A DNA stretch of 64,000 bases, from the NCBI GenBank assembly GCA_964454645.1, contig CAYVTM010000008.1:1-64000 (forward strand). The letters are read 5' to 3'. How positions within the stretch are numbered: the stretch's first letter is position 1; each line of letters begins with the position of its first letter. The DNA is from CAYVTM01 sp964454645. GTDB lineage: Bacteria > Bacteroidota > Bacteroidia > Sphingobacteriales > Sphingobacteriaceae. Shown in pieces: positions 7,825 through 16,427 of the stretch. The notes below the pieces were generated by a model. It searched no databases and was not told the origin of the DNA. It saw nothing but the letters and a program-made list of their open reading frames with translations. The translations under genes and the position numbers were made by a program.

Positions 7825-9132
7825 CTAATCCCAAGCATCCAACATCTCTTTCTTTACTACCGAGTCAACCAGTTTCATATAAAGCTTCATCGTCTTGTAA
7901 TCTGAATGGCCAGTTATTTTCATGACTACTTCCGGTCGGAGATTCTTTTCAAGACTGAGAGTGGTAAAGGTTCGTCTTGCACAGTGAGTAGTTACGAATT
8001 CGTATTTCGGCTTTGTGACTTCAATACGTTTAATACCCGAGTATTTTACCTGAGATACAAGTTGGCAAATACCTGCAACTTTTGCGATGCCCTTAAGCAT
8101 TCTGTTTGTGGTCACGTCGGAATTACAGGGAAAGACGTACCCTTCAGGTCTTCCAATCTTCAAGAATATTTCTGTCGCACGTTTTGAAAGTGGGATTGTT
8201 ACCTTACTATCTTTGTTTCCCTTTATTTGAAACAAGTGCCATTCATATCGATCGCCAATCTTGCGTATATCTTCACACTTAACATTTTTAATATCAGAGA
8301 ATCGCTGTCCCGTAAGACATTGAAAAATAAAGATGTCTCGGACTTTTGCTTTACCTGGCCATTTGGATAAATCAACATGATAGATAGCATCCAATTCCTC
8401 CTGTGTAAGATAAATGATATCCGTAGTGGTTTTCTCTTTTTTAAATTTTCGATAATCCAATGATTTGTGATACCCGTTATCAAGACCCCATGTCATGAAA
8501 ACTTTTAAAGTAGCATAATACTTCTGCATCGAGCCGTTCAATAATCCACTATCGAGAAGTAGTAATCTGAATTCGTTATCAAAATCCCTATTCACATCTT
8601 CAAAATAGAGTCTCTTACGCGAATGCTTTTGATATGTGTCGAGCCAGGACCGTAATGAACCGTACTTTTTTATTGTTTGATGTTTAAGGTGTAACGATCG
8701 TTCTTTTACCCATTCGTCATAATAATAGAGAAGTGTTTTTTGAGATTTAACAGGCAGCCCGCCAATAAGTGATCGAATCACGACAGCTCTGACATCTTCA
8801 TGGGTGTTAAGCTTACCTTCAAGTCTTGCCTGCATTAATCCCTTATGGATATTTGATTTAAAAGTATCGAGCTGCAGGTTCCACTCGAATGCTCCGGCAA
8901 CATTTTTCTTAACCCTGTTGGTATAGAAATCGAATTGCTTCGGTAGGATCTTCTCTCCGGTTTTGAACTTCATTAATTTACCGCCGTAATTGAGCATTGC
9001 AAATATTGCTCGAGGCTTCTGAACCAGGAAACGGTCAAGAGACTTACCCAGTTTCTTCGTAAGACGTACTTCTTCATGGTCGACTCCTTTCAGGTAAGGA
9101 CGATCGCAGTAAAAATCCAAACTAATATTCAT
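7825..9132 (-). CDS. Tyrosine recombinase / island integrase (435 aa)
   Basis: This has the Bacteroidota-type integrase layout: an arm-binding N-terminal part, a SAM-like core-binding domain (about 130-225) and a catalytic domain with Arg277 (TGQRFSD), a Lys near 304-310, His383 and Arg386 (THCARRTF), His409 (TGHSDYKT) and nucleophile Tyr418. All catalytic residues are present, so it should be active. It is the only integrase in the 35.8 kb island and probably acts on the tRNA-Arg site. A single TTTACTAA box and an inverted repeat lie just upstream. Confidence 0.95.
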   Translation of the reverse strand: MNISLDFYCDRPYLKGVDHEEVRLTKKLGKSLDRFLVQKPRAIFAMLNYGGKLMKFKTGEKILPKQFDFYTNRVKKNVAGAFEWNLQLDTFKSNIHKGLMQARLEGKLNTHEDVRAVVIRSLIGGLPVKSQKTLLYYYDEWVKERSLHLKHQTIKKYGSLRSWLDTYQKHSRKRLYFEDVNRDFDNEFRLLLLDSGLLNGSMQKYYATLKVFMTWGLDNGYHKSLDYRKFKKEKTTTDIIYLTQEELDAIYHVDLSKWPGKAKVRDIFIFQCLTGQRFSDIKNVKCEDIRKIGDRYEWHLFQIKGNKDSKVTIPLSKRATEIFLKIGRPEGYVFPCNSDVTTNRMLKGIAKVAGICQLVSQVKYSGIKRIEVTKPKYEFVTTHCARRTFTTLSLEKNLRPEVVMKITGHSDYKTMKLYMKLVDSVVKKEMLDAWD

Positions 9133-9188
9133 TTTCTATGTCTTTACCATATATTATAATGCATGGATGATAAGGTTTCATGGCCCCC

Positions 9189-9228
9189 TTTACTAAATTT
9201 TCAAGGGACGTGCCACGGCCCCTTGAAA
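9189..9228. promoter_or_regulatory. Integrase upstream region: TTTACTAA box plus 9-bp inverted repeat
   Basis: One TTTACTAA box (9189-9196) is followed by arms TTTCAAGGG (9199-9207) and CCCTTGAAA (9220-9228). The region also contains CATGGCCCC and CACGGCCCC, close to the acceptor core TAGTGGCCCC of the island ends. Probably a recombinase-binding or autoregulatory site for int, whose start codon is at 9132. Confidence 0.4.
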
Positions 9229-9353
9229 TGTCTCAGACATATCAAGCTGTCATGCGAGCATGTAAGCTTGTCATAATCAATATCTTATAATTAATTTTAC
9301 AAAAAGTTATTAGATGTTAATATTTTGATTAACTTTGTGTAATAATTTGCATT

Positions 9354-9902
9354 ATGAAAGATCGTAGATTTATTGAACATGAAGTTCATACCTTACTTGA
9401 AATCAAAAAGAAGCTTGAAGATTCTCATAGCCAAAGAGTTCAGATACTTCAGAAGTATGGAATTGTTAGCAGTGAAAGCTATAAGTATTTATTATTTGCC
9501 CAATCTTTATACAACTCTATCACGGAAGATGTTGCTACCAACATAGATGACGCATACCTTCAAAAACTAGCACATGACTTTTACCTCGAAATAGAAAGAC
9601 TTGCGCAAGAGTGTGGATGCAGTCTTTGGAGTATTGTTGCAGTTGGCCCAGCCCAAGATAATTATACTAGATTATTGAGACGTATTGATCGTCGGTTACG
9701 CCATCTTACCAGAATACTTTTGAGACCTTTCATTACAGATAAGAGATCTCGTATTCGATCAATCATTAAATTTCTATTTAAGAATCTCGATGATGCACAC
9801 AGTTCTTTAAAAAATACTAGAACTATTATTTCTTATTATTTAAAGAACATTTTAACACATGAGAACACAAGAGGACATAGATATATTCATAGCATTAATT
9901 GA
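9354..9902 (+). CDS. Hypothetical protein (182 aa)
   Basis: Not recognised. It is helical and rich in Lys/Arg, with an Arg-dense middle (TRLLRRIDRRLRHLTRILLRPF) suggesting nucleic-acid or membrane-surface contact. A TAACTTTG box (TAnnTTTG-like) lies about 20 bp upstream of the ATG. It overlaps the next gene by 44 bp and heads a three-gene cluster ending in an XRE regulator, so a role in element control is possible. Confidence 0.6.
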   Translation: MKDRRFIEHEVHTLLEIKKKLEDSHSQRVQILQKYGIVSSESYKYLLFAQSLYNSITEDVATNIDDAYLQKLAHDFYLEIERLAQECGCSLWSIVAVGPAQDNYTRLLRRIDRRLRHLTRILLRPFITDKRSRIRSIIKFLFKNLDDAHSSLKNTRTIISYYLKNILTHENTRGHRYIHSIN

Positions 9903-10086
9903 AAGCGAGTTAGAGAATAATAAAACTAATCTAACAGCAGAGCAAAAACGCAGATTAATACCACTATATACCGAACTTAAATCAGAATCTGCAAAGACAA
10001 AGAAAAAGGGTTTCGATAAAGAATCCATTGATACATTAATAAAATTAACTTCCCTTATCTGGCAAATAATTATGGGAAGCACATAG
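9859..10086 (+). CDS. Small hypothetical protein (75 aa)
   Basis: A helical, acidic-then-basic small protein (EDIDIFIALIESELENN... then KKKGFDKESIDTLIKL). It overlaps the upstream gene by 44 bp and is 8 bp from the XRE gene. No family recognised. The C-terminus is hydrophobic (LIKLTSLIWQIIMG) and could be an amphipathic helix. Confidence 0.5.
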   Translation: MRTQEDIDIFIALIESELENNKTNLTAEQKRRLIPLYTELKSESAKTKKKGFDKESIDTLIKLTSLIWQIIMGST

Positions 10087-10094
10087 AAACAAAG

Positions 10095-10403
10095 ATGAAC
10101 ATAGGTAACGCTGTAAAAGAATTACGCAAAAGAAGAAGTTTAAATCAACGGGAGCTTGCATCTGCCTGTGGACTTACACAGACTTCATTGTCACAAATCG
10201 AATCCGGATTGAAAAGACCGAATCCGGGAACGATGAAAAAACTCTGCGATTTCTTTGAGGTGCCGGAAGTTGCGATTTATATTTTGGCAACAGAACCGAC
10301 AGATATACCTCCGCAAAAGCAACAACTTTTCGATACATTTTTTCCTACGATCAAGAATATTTTGATCGGCCTGTCTGACGAAAGTCAGAAGCTAAAAAAA
10401 TAA
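10095..10403 (+). CDS. XRE-family HTH regulator (102 aa)
   Basis: Residues 5-60 are a classic HTH_3 domain (AVKELRKRRSLNQRELASACGLTQTSLSQIESGLKRP, shown here by its landmarks: NQRELA, TQTSLSQIESG). The remaining 40 residues are a short helical tail. Typical of a repressor of an integrative element. It is followed by a strong bidirectional hairpin that separates it from the convergent ATPase gene. Confidence 0.85.
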   Translation: MNIGNAVKELRKRRSLNQRELASACGLTQTSLSQIESGLKRPNPGTMKKLCDFFEVPEVAIYILATEPTDIPPQKQQLFDTFFPTIKNILIGLSDESQKLKK

Positions 10404-10423
10404 CTTCCAACATCTAGACAGTA

Positions 10424-10463
10424 CTCCCATCCACCCACCCCTAAAAGGGTGGGTGGATGGGAG
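10424..10463. terminator. 17-bp-arm hairpin between convergent genes
   Basis: CTCCCATCCACCCACCC (10424-10440) pairs perfectly with 10447-10463 across a 6-base loop. It lies between the convergent ends of the XRE gene (10403) and the ATPase gene (10489). There is no clear T-run, so termination by hairpin alone or with a factor is inferred. Confidence 0.55.
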
Positions 10464-10488
10464 CTGTTGGAGATAGATGGATGGGTGA

Positions 10489-11526
10489 TTACTTGCCCTT
10501 CATCCAGTTATTAATGGTAGTAGGAGGCACACCCAATTCTGCTGAGATTTTTGCTTCGCTTATGCCTTTGGCTTTCATTTCCTTTGCTTTCTCCTTCATC
10601 TCATTACTGTATTTTGCCTCCTTCCGAATCATTTCATCTTCCGTGGAGATACCCGTGTATTGGAAATGAAGATTACCTTCTTCACTTACCAGATCGTATA
10701 CCAAAACTTCATTTGATTCCGCAGATCCTCTCCGTTTGATATGCTTAATGTACCTGGTGTCAATAGAATGAATGGACTTCCCCATCGCAATTACGGACTC
10801 CGCAAAGTTTGACAACATCTTCGATCCACCCAATGAATTCAGAGTAAGCTTCGAGAAGGGGTCAATTTTAGGAACGTGGGCTACTATTAGAAATGCAACT
10901 CCAGTTTCCTTTTTTACTTCAACAAATACGTTCATGATTTTCAAGCTGGCATCAGTATCGGTAGTTGAGTCGAGTGAAGAATAGGTTATGTTATCAATGA
11001 TCACAAGATCCGCTTGTGTTTCTTCTATATCTGCCAACAACTGTGACTTATCGAGATCGCCATACTTAGTCTTAACGAGAGAATTCGCTATGTTGAGATT
11101 TGGACTAAGTTCTGTACGATGATAACGGTTAGAGAAATCCTGATCAGAATTTTCACAATCATACATGAGCACGTTGATTTCTCTGCCGATAGAAGATTGA
11201 TCCATGACGATCTTATCTCCTTTGGAAACTCCAGATCCGATCGACGTTGCCAGTAATGACTTTCCACAGCCTGTATCGGCAAAAAGAATGGTGATCCTAC
11301 CGGTCTGTACCATGCTTCCGAACAGGTCTTTGTAGTTTGGTTCGTACCGGGCATCTTCAATCCTTTGCGGTGCAGTGCGAATACGCTTAACTTCTTTGTC
11401 CTTAACTCTTGCGGAGAATTTCCGCGGTTTAGTTTCCGACTCTTGCTCCTCAAGCCAGTTGTTCATCTCCAATTTTTCTTTGTTAGTTCCAAGATGCATA
11501 AACGCATCAAAATTTCTTTCAGTCAT
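10489..11526 (-). CDS. RecA-like replication ATPase (RepA/AAA_25 type, 345 aa)
   Basis: Walker A is ADTGCGKSLL, with a Walker B-type LVIIDN. The fold is that of RepA/DnaB-like hexameric ATPases found in Bacteroidota plasmids and integrative elements. The C-terminus (KAKGISEAKISAELGVPPTT...) is a small HTH that may bind an origin. It lies downstream of the VirE-N/primase-like gene on the same strand (59-bp gap), so it probably forms the replication module of the island. Confidence 0.8.
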   Translation of the reverse strand: MTERNFDAFMHLGTNKEKLEMNNWLEEQESETKPRKFSARVKDKEVKRIRTAPQRIEDARYEPNYKDLFGSMVQTGRITILFADTGCGKSLLATSIGSGVSKGDKIVMDQSSIGREINVLMYDCENSDQDFSNRYHRTELSPNLNIANSLVKTKYGDLDKSQLLADIEETQADLVIIDNITYSSLDSTTDTDASLKIMNVFVEVKKETGVAFLIVAHVPKIDPFSKLTLNSLGGSKMLSNFAESVIAMGKSIHSIDTRYIKHIKRRGSAESNEVLVYDLVSEEGNLHFQYTGISTEDEMIRKEAKYSNEMKEKAKEMKAKGISEAKISAELGVPPTTINNWMKGK

Positions 11527-11585
11527 ATTTAAATAATTTTTATAGATTATGTATAATCGCTACCGGTAACCCTGGTAGCGATACT

Positions 11586-12584
11586 TTACTTCTTAGGTGT
11601 GAGGATATAATATTTGTTTATTGCAGCGAGTATATCATGCACCAACGTGGCAGAGAGACCTTCCAGGGTATTCTGCCTTGCCTTAGTATTCACTTCGAAT
11701 CGTTTGGTGCCAAACTCACTTTGCTTAGTCCGATAAATGTAACCTAGCGTTTTCAGGTGTTCCAAATACTGATCGATCTCATGCGTATCCTGCAGGTAGC
11801 TTTGAGCCTCTGATAAGGGTATCCCATGATGGTTAGCGAATGAGGCAAATTTTAAGATGAAACTATTCCGCTGGCCAGTAATGAACTCTTCACCCATTTT
11901 TCGCAACTGTGATTCGATGGACTTTAAGACTACTATATTGCTTTCTGACGACGCAGGTTTTTCCTTTACTATTTCAGGTGAAAGAATCGGGGTAGCGGTC
12001 TTTTCATATACCTCAGGAATGTCGTTGAAAAAAGGGGACTCACAATACCCTATAAAAAGCTTCCTGCCAACATCCTTCGCATTATGGTCAACAGTCAATC
12101 CTACTTCTCGCTTAACATCTTCTGCAAATGCCGCCCAGTGCCTTTCATACTGATCGGGATGCTTGATGTAAACGATCATGTGGATACCTCTGCCAGATAT
12201 TGATGTAGTGATTACCCCGCAATAGGTGCCGAACTTTTCAATCAGTTCGTCTTTCTTTTCCTCAACCTTATCAACGTTGTCAATATCGATGACCATCCAG
12301 TTTGTTCGTTCAACAATATTCTCCTGACGAGTTCCTTTCCCATCGTACTTTAACACTGACGGCGAAACTGCAAACACATTCTCTTTAATTTCGTCTTTGA
12401 CCTTTTTATCAGTTGCATTTCTGTAATCCATCACACGCTGATAGTGCCTGGACATTTTCTCCTTGTCAAAGATCAACTCGTACCCGGTTATCAGGTTATT
12501 AACCTTAATTTTTTCGTTCTTCGTTTCCTTGACGCTCGGCAGGAAAACGACGTTTAGATTCGGTGAGTCTCCTGCCTGGCTCAT
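11586..12584 (-). CDS. VirE-N/BT4734-like primase-related protein (332 aa)
   Basis: Residues about 45-190 follow the BT4734/VirE N-terminal family (NWMVIDIDNVD ... ITTSISGRGIHMIVYI ... DHNAKDVGRKLFIGYC), an archaeo-eukaryotic primase-like fold with the DID acidic motif and SGRGIH. The C-terminal 130 residues are helical with no named domain. Its start overlaps the end of the upstream HTH gene by 4 bp. Together with the ATPase this is the usual primase/helicase pair of Bacteroidota mobile elements. Confidence 0.8.
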   Translation of the reverse strand: MSQAGDSPNLNVVFLPSVKETKNEKIKVNNLITGYELIFDKEKMSRHYQRVMDYRNATDKKVKDEIKENVFAVSPSVLKYDGKGTRQENIVERTNWMVIDIDNVDKVEEKKDELIEKFGTYCGVITTSISGRGIHMIVYIKHPDQYERHWAAFAEDVKREVGLTVDHNAKDVGRKLFIGYCESPFFNDIPEVYEKTATPILSPEIVKEKPASSESNIVVLKSIESQLRKMGEEFITGQRNSFILKFASFANHHGIPLSEAQSYLQDTHEIDQYLEHLKTLGYIYRTKQSEFGTKRFEVNTKARQNTLEGLSATLVHDILAAINKYYILTPKK

Positions 12585-12880
12585 AATTTCACGATTTTTA
12601 GATTGTTCAACAATTCAGATTCCTTCATCCGCAAACCACTACATCCAGGTATGCGAACTGCTTTCAGCTGGCCCTCTCTGATAGCTTTATAAATGGTAGG
12701 CTTGGATTTATGAAGCCAGCTAGCGACTTCAGGAATGGTCATCAGTCTTTCCTGTGCCTGGACTGATGGAGTTGGTAATAATGCGGGTAGCACTTCCCGG
12801 ATCTGCTCGGCAACTATGTGCGAGAGTAACTGTTCAACTGCTTCAGTCTCTACAGTTACATTAAACTTTAAGTTCAACAT
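12581..12880 (-). CDS. Excisionase-like HTH_17 protein (99 aa)
   Basis: Residues about 47-92 are a MerR/excisionase-type HTH (MTIPEVASWLHKSKPTIYKAIREG..., with RIPGCSGLRMKESEL). Such proteins commonly act as Xis or as plasmid/element regulators. It overlaps the VirE-N gene by 4 bp and leads the replication module. Confidence 0.8.
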   Translation of the reverse strand: MLNLKFNVTVETEAVEQLLSHIVAEQIREVLPALLPTPSVQAQERLMTIPEVASWLHKSKPTIYKAIREGQLKAVRIPGCSGLRMKESELLNNLKIVKL

Positions 12881-13009
12881 GTTCGCAAATAGCCTCTATT
12901 TCAGCACGTTAAGCTGTTTTTGTACTGTTGGATATATCTGTGTTATTACCTTCTTAATTACTGTTAAGACCTTGTAAATCGTTGTGATGTAGCAAATTGT
13001 ATTAAAGCA

Positions 13010-13037
13010 AAAAAGCACCCGTTAAAGGATGCTTTTT
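13010..13037 (-). terminator. Rho-independent terminator of the toprim-like gene
   Basis: On the minus strand AAAAAGCATCC-TTTAAC-GGGTGCTTTTTT forms a stem with one G-T pair and a T-run, 20 bp after the stop codon at 13058. Confidence 0.75.
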
Positions 13038-13057
13038 CATTGCGAGTAGGCTACCAA

Positions 13058-13834
13058 TTACATGTCGTAATTGGCCAGCCTTCGTTTGGTATCTTCATCG
13101 CTGAAAGAATTAACCGGAAGTGGCCCGAGGAACATCTCCAATCGTGAGAGGAAAATTCCGATACCATTTTCTTTTCCGAAGAATTTACATTGAGACAATG
13201 CCTCTGAAATGCAATTTGGCGATCCGTACTTTTTAGAGAAAAAGAAATCTGTCATCCCTTGCAATGGTATTATACGAAACTCGCGTAAATACTTATCCGT
13301 AAGCATTTGTCCACTGTATGTGTCGTTGAATACACTAAAGAATATAAGATCACCGCTCCCCCCGAGTATTTTATGTCTTTCTTGAACAAGATACTTTACC
13401 TCTGTAGTAAATGGTTCCTCCACGCATACTGCATTTAACCCTAAACTTTTCAGGGTATAATAATTATCAAAGCCTTGAGTTAAAATTATGTGACCAAGCT
13501 GAGGGTCTATTGAACGCAGTCCTAATATAACTGGCTTCATTCCTGTTCCAAATACAAAATCCTGCGGCGAATTGTTAATGGAAAATAGACGTAGAGAATC
13601 TTCACCCTGCTCCACACCCAGTATCGGGAAACCAGGGAAATACGTTGCTCTCAACGTTTGCCCTTTGAACCTGTATTCAGTACACTTGATATGTTTGATG
13701 CCTGATGCCTCGAGGCAGTTATCAATACGATCATCCACACAGCCTGCATTTAATTGTAATGCTTTGCGAAGATCATTTTCCATTGTTGCTAGTGGCATGG
13801 TAGCCACAGTAAAGTTTTTGTTTAAATTTTTCAT
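13058..13834 (-). CDS. Toprim-like protein with degenerate active site (258 aa)
   Basis: Residues about 113-200 follow a toprim outline: an ILTQGFDNYYTLKSLGLNAVC element where the usual catalytic Glu is Gln, and VFNDTYSGQML where the D-x-D pair is N-D. This suggests a non-catalytic or altered toprim domain related to primase-associated proteins of mobile elements. The assignment rests on pattern alone. It has its own terminator, and lies upstream of the HTH/VirE-N/ATPase run on the same strand. Confidence 0.4.
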   Translation of the reverse strand: MKNLNKNFTVATMPLATMENDLRKALQLNAGCVDDRIDNCLEASGIKHIKCTEYRFKGQTLRATYFPGFPILGVEQGEDSLRLFSINNSPQDFVFGTGMKPVILGLRSIDPQLGHIILTQGFDNYYTLKSLGLNAVCVEEPFTTEVKYLVQERHKILGGSGDLIFFSVFNDTYSGQMLTDKYLREFRIIPLQGMTDFFFSKKYGSPNCISEALSQCKFFGKENGIGIFLSRLEMFLGPLPVNSFSDEDTKRRLANYDM

Positions 13835-13948
13835 TTGTTAATTTTTTTAATGCGTAACAAAGTTCGTTGGTTGTACTTTAAGAGAAATATTTTAATACTT
13901 CCGGAATACACCTGATGATACCGTTAGTAATTATTTCCTCATTAATAC

Positions 13949-14443
13949 TTAAATCTTTCTATTTTTTTTAAATACGTTCCATTCCATCATGAATTCGCTG
14001 AACATTATAAAGTATTCTCTATTATAATCTGTATAGAGCATCCGCTTCAACTTTATTGCATCCTGATAAGACTGCTCAGAATAATCCTTATTGAAGAATT
14101 TGAAGAAGTGTGTGCGGGTGGGAGTACATCTTTGTCGACAGCAATAGGGTGCCTTATTAATGGCATTGATTTCAAATAGAAACTTTAATACATTTAGAAT
14201 AATCTGCGGTCGAAAGGGTTTGACGGTAGAGTATTGATTATTTTGATCACCCTGGATATAATTGAATATCTCCAAAACTCTAACAACTACATTCACTGCT
14301 TCATTTTGTTCCTTATCTGTAATCAGAGTTCCTCGGAAAAATTGCTTTAAGTTTCCAAAATCAATTGCAGTTGTACTTTGAAAAGATTGCTCTTGCGACT
14401 CCAACGTCCTGTCGGTAGCTCCGCTTTTTGAATTGTGGTTCAT
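13949..14443 (-). CDS. Hypothetical protein (164 aa)
   Basis: Not recognised. The N-terminal 30 residues are Ser/Thr/Gln-rich and probably disordered; the rest is helical and aromatic, with a CCRQRC cluster near residue 100 and a basic C-terminus. Similar small proteins often accompany RteC-like or replication genes in Bacteroidota elements, but no such match can be claimed. Confidence 0.5.
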   Translation of the reverse strand: MNHNSKSGATDRTLESQEQSFQSTTAIDFGNLKQFFRGTLITDKEQNEAVNVVVRVLEIFNYIQGDQNNQYSTVKPFRPQIILNVLKFLFEINAINKAPYCCRQRCTPTRTHFFKFFNKDYSEQSYQDAIKLKRMLYTDYNREYFIMFSEFMMEWNVFKKNRKI

Positions 14444-14554
14444 AAGAACCTACAGCACCTACTGCCTATGAGGTTCCACCATGAGGTAAATAATTGTAAT
14501 TATCGTCTGAAAACGGCATTTGTCACTTTTTAAAAACTTTTGTATTTTCATAAA

Positions 14555-15337
14555 ATGAAACAAAAACGTGGGATTTACATGAAAAAAAAATCTGAAAAAT
14601 CAGCTTCTTTTGCGTCGCTAAGCGCAGATAAACCACAAGTTGCTGTCGCAATAAAAAAGCAGGCTCAAAACCCACAGCTTGACCCTATTGCTAAAGCAAA
14701 TGCTCAAAAACGAGAGGATGATATCAATTTAATGCATCGCTTGATGGAGCAATATTATTCTCCGGTTCTAAAAAAGACGGCCAACTCAAGAAGCAGAAAA
14801 ATGTTGGTTAGGGAAATTGAAAGTTTTGAGGAGACAATTTGCGTCAATTGCGGTAGTGAAAATATTCACCAACATGGGTATGAGCAAATGAGATACAAGT
14901 GCATCGAATGTAATAAAACATTCTTTGCAGGTCCAGCTCCGATTGCTAATAAATATTATGAAATAAAAATCGCTCAACTAATATTGGAGGGATTAACCAC
15001 TTCTCAAATCGTGAGCATACTTCGCGTGTCACGAAAAACAGTAGCCGGAGTATACATAAAGCATCAAGACTTTTTTGATGAAATTGTTAATAATGATGTC
15101 AAGGTTAAGCGCGGAATTCCACAGTTAAAAAATCTCTCAAATAAAGAAGGATTAAAAAAGGAACGGATTCGACTTGATGATATCTCAAAAAGGATTTTCA
15201 TAGAAGATGATCGTTTCCGCACTTCCGGACTAATTATAGCCCGCCACAAACACGCCAGATTTGAAGTTCATACCGACGACAAGCTGCTTACAATTTTTAT
15301 AGTTGAAAGAAATGATCGACAACCGAAGAAGAAATGA
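14555..15337 (+). CDS. Zinc-ribbon plus HTH DNA-binding protein (about 260 aa)
   Basis: Residues about 90-125 hold two C-x2-C pairs (CVNCGSENIHQHG ... CIECNKTFF), the layout of the zinc ribbon in IS1-type InsA and related regulators. A following HTH (LILEGLTTSQIVSILRVSRKTVAGVYIKH) supports DNA binding. No transposase catalytic domain is present. The ATG at 14555 is used; a second ATG at 14579, before a Lys-rich stretch, is equally possible. Role in the island unknown. Confidence 0.6.
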   Translation: MKQKRGIYMKKKSEKSASFASLSADKPQVAVAIKKQAQNPQLDPIAKANAQKREDDINLMHRLMEQYYSPVLKKTANSRSRKMLVREIESFEETICVNCGSENIHQHGYEQMRYKCIECNKTFFAGPAPIANKYYEIKIAQLILEGLTTSQIVSILRVSRKTVAGVYIKHQDFFDEIVNNDVKVKRGIPQLKNLSNKEGLKKERIRLDDISKRIFIEDDRFRTSGLIIARHKHARFEVHTDDKLLTIFIVERNDRQPKKK

Positions 15338-15574
15338 TTAATATTTAAAATTGAATAACTCTGCGGGTTCTATTTTAAGTGTATCTGCAATAATTTGAAT
15401 TGCACCGATGGTAGGATTGTACTCCGCTCTCTCTATGCTTCCGATATAATTTTCGCTTATACCTGCTTTAACAGCCAGTGTGCCCTGAGACATACCTTTT
15501 TCCCTACGTATTCGCCTGAGGTTTTCTCCGAACGCTTTTAGAAATTTGTCGGTTTTCTTTGTTTTTTTAAGCAC
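15338..15574 (-). CDS. XRE-family HTH regulator (78 aa)
   Basis: A minimal Cro/C1-type HTH (LRRIRREKGMSQGTLAVKAG, then ISENYIGSIERAEYNPT). It ends just after the convergent zinc-ribbon gene (stop at 15337) and is divergent from the gene at 15674. Two 12-bp palindromes upstream of it are probable operators, so autoregulation is likely. Confidence 0.85.
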   Translation of the reverse strand: MLKKTKKTDKFLKAFGENLRRIRREKGMSQGTLAVKAGISENYIGSIERAEYNPTIGAIQIIADTLKIEPAELFNFKY

Positions 15575-15594
15575 ACATCAAATTTCTCTATTCC

Positions 15595-15622
15595 CAAGTA
15601 CGCTTGTACACAAGTATACTTG
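15595..15622. promoter_or_regulatory. Two tandem 12-bp operator-like palindromes
   Basis: CAAGTACGCTTG (15595-15606, arms CAAG/CTTG) and CAAGTATACTTG (15611-15622, fully palindromic) are 16 bp apart. They lie between the divergent XRE gene and the gene at 15674, fitting an XRE dimer-binding pair controlling both. Confidence 0.6.
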
Positions 15623-15673
15623 GTATTATAAATTATTTTGCCTACCATTGTTTTTAAAATAAGCCCCCATAAT

Positions 15674-16324
15674 ATGATAATCTACTGTGTAGATATTGGT
15701 TCTGAAAAGAAAAAAAGGTTTGCTTGGTTATCAGAAGATACTAGTACCGGTTCTAAGAAAAAGGGTGAAACACTATTGTCTTTAGAAAAAAACCTGCTAA
15801 GTGACATTGCAAAAAAAAGAAACGTTTGTATAGGCTTTGATTTACCAATGTATTTTGAAATTCAAAAGAATTCATCTGACGTGACAAATAAAAGATCCTT
15901 TGAAGGAGCCCACCCCTGGTCTGGGGGAGCCGGGCCTTATACGCTGACTACAGGATTAGCGCAAGTAACTTGGTTATTCCAACAACTATCGGTCAAGTCA
16001 TCAGAAGCAGAAGTGCATTTGCTCAAAGACATAAGTACTATTAATAAGCTAAAAAAATCAAACAATAAAAGCCAAATAATAATTTGGGAGGCATTTTTAA
16101 GCGGGAAGAATAAAAAACCTGCCAAGGGGAGCCAGCATATCAACGATTGTAAAACAGGAATACAACTATTCAAGAAAGCAAACAAGTATAATTCATTAAA
16201 AGTAGAAGAGATGGATGGTGATCCTAAAGTTTACTCCTTTATTGGTTCGATCTTATTAAGAACAGGCTGGACTAAGGATATAGATATCTTAAAACAACCA
16301 TGTATTGTTATTGGTGGGCGGTAA
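15674..16324 (+). CDS. Hypothetical protein, possible RNase H-like fold (216 aa)
   Basis: The N-terminus MIIYCVDIGSEKKKRFAWLSED and a later VCIGFDLPMYFEI recall DUF429-type predicted RNase H-like nucleases, with Asp in the first strand and FDLP in the second. The similarity is weak and made by eye. The ATG at 15674 is chosen over a TTG at 15638 because the first strand begins there. It is controlled from the XRE operator region. Confidence 0.45.
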   Translation: MIIYCVDIGSEKKKRFAWLSEDTSTGSKKKGETLLSLEKNLLSDIAKKRNVCIGFDLPMYFEIQKNSSDVTNKRSFEGAHPWSGGAGPYTLTTGLAQVTWLFQQLSVKSSEAEVHLLKDISTINKLKKSNNKSQIIIWEAFLSGKNKKPAKGSQHINDCKTGIQLFKKANKYNSLKVEEMDGDPKVYSFIGSILLRTGWTKDIDILKQPCIVIGGR

Positions 16325-16427
16325 AATAAAAACATGTCATGCACCTGTCATGCCCAGAGGATATACAGAAAGGCATATGAAAGCTCTGGCACGAGGCTTG
16401 AAAAATAACCTAACTAAATATTTTTTT

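Noticed and set aside
10424..10463. Origin-type iteron of the replication module
   Set aside because: It is one inverted repeat between convergent genes, not a tandem set of direct repeats; a terminator explains it better.
14555..15337. IS1-type transposase
   Set aside because: There is a zinc ribbon and an HTH, but no DDE catalytic domain, terminal inverted repeats or target duplication.
16305..16427. N-terminal extension of the T9SS protein
   Set aside because: The signal peptide starts at 16428 and the extension overlaps the preceding gene.
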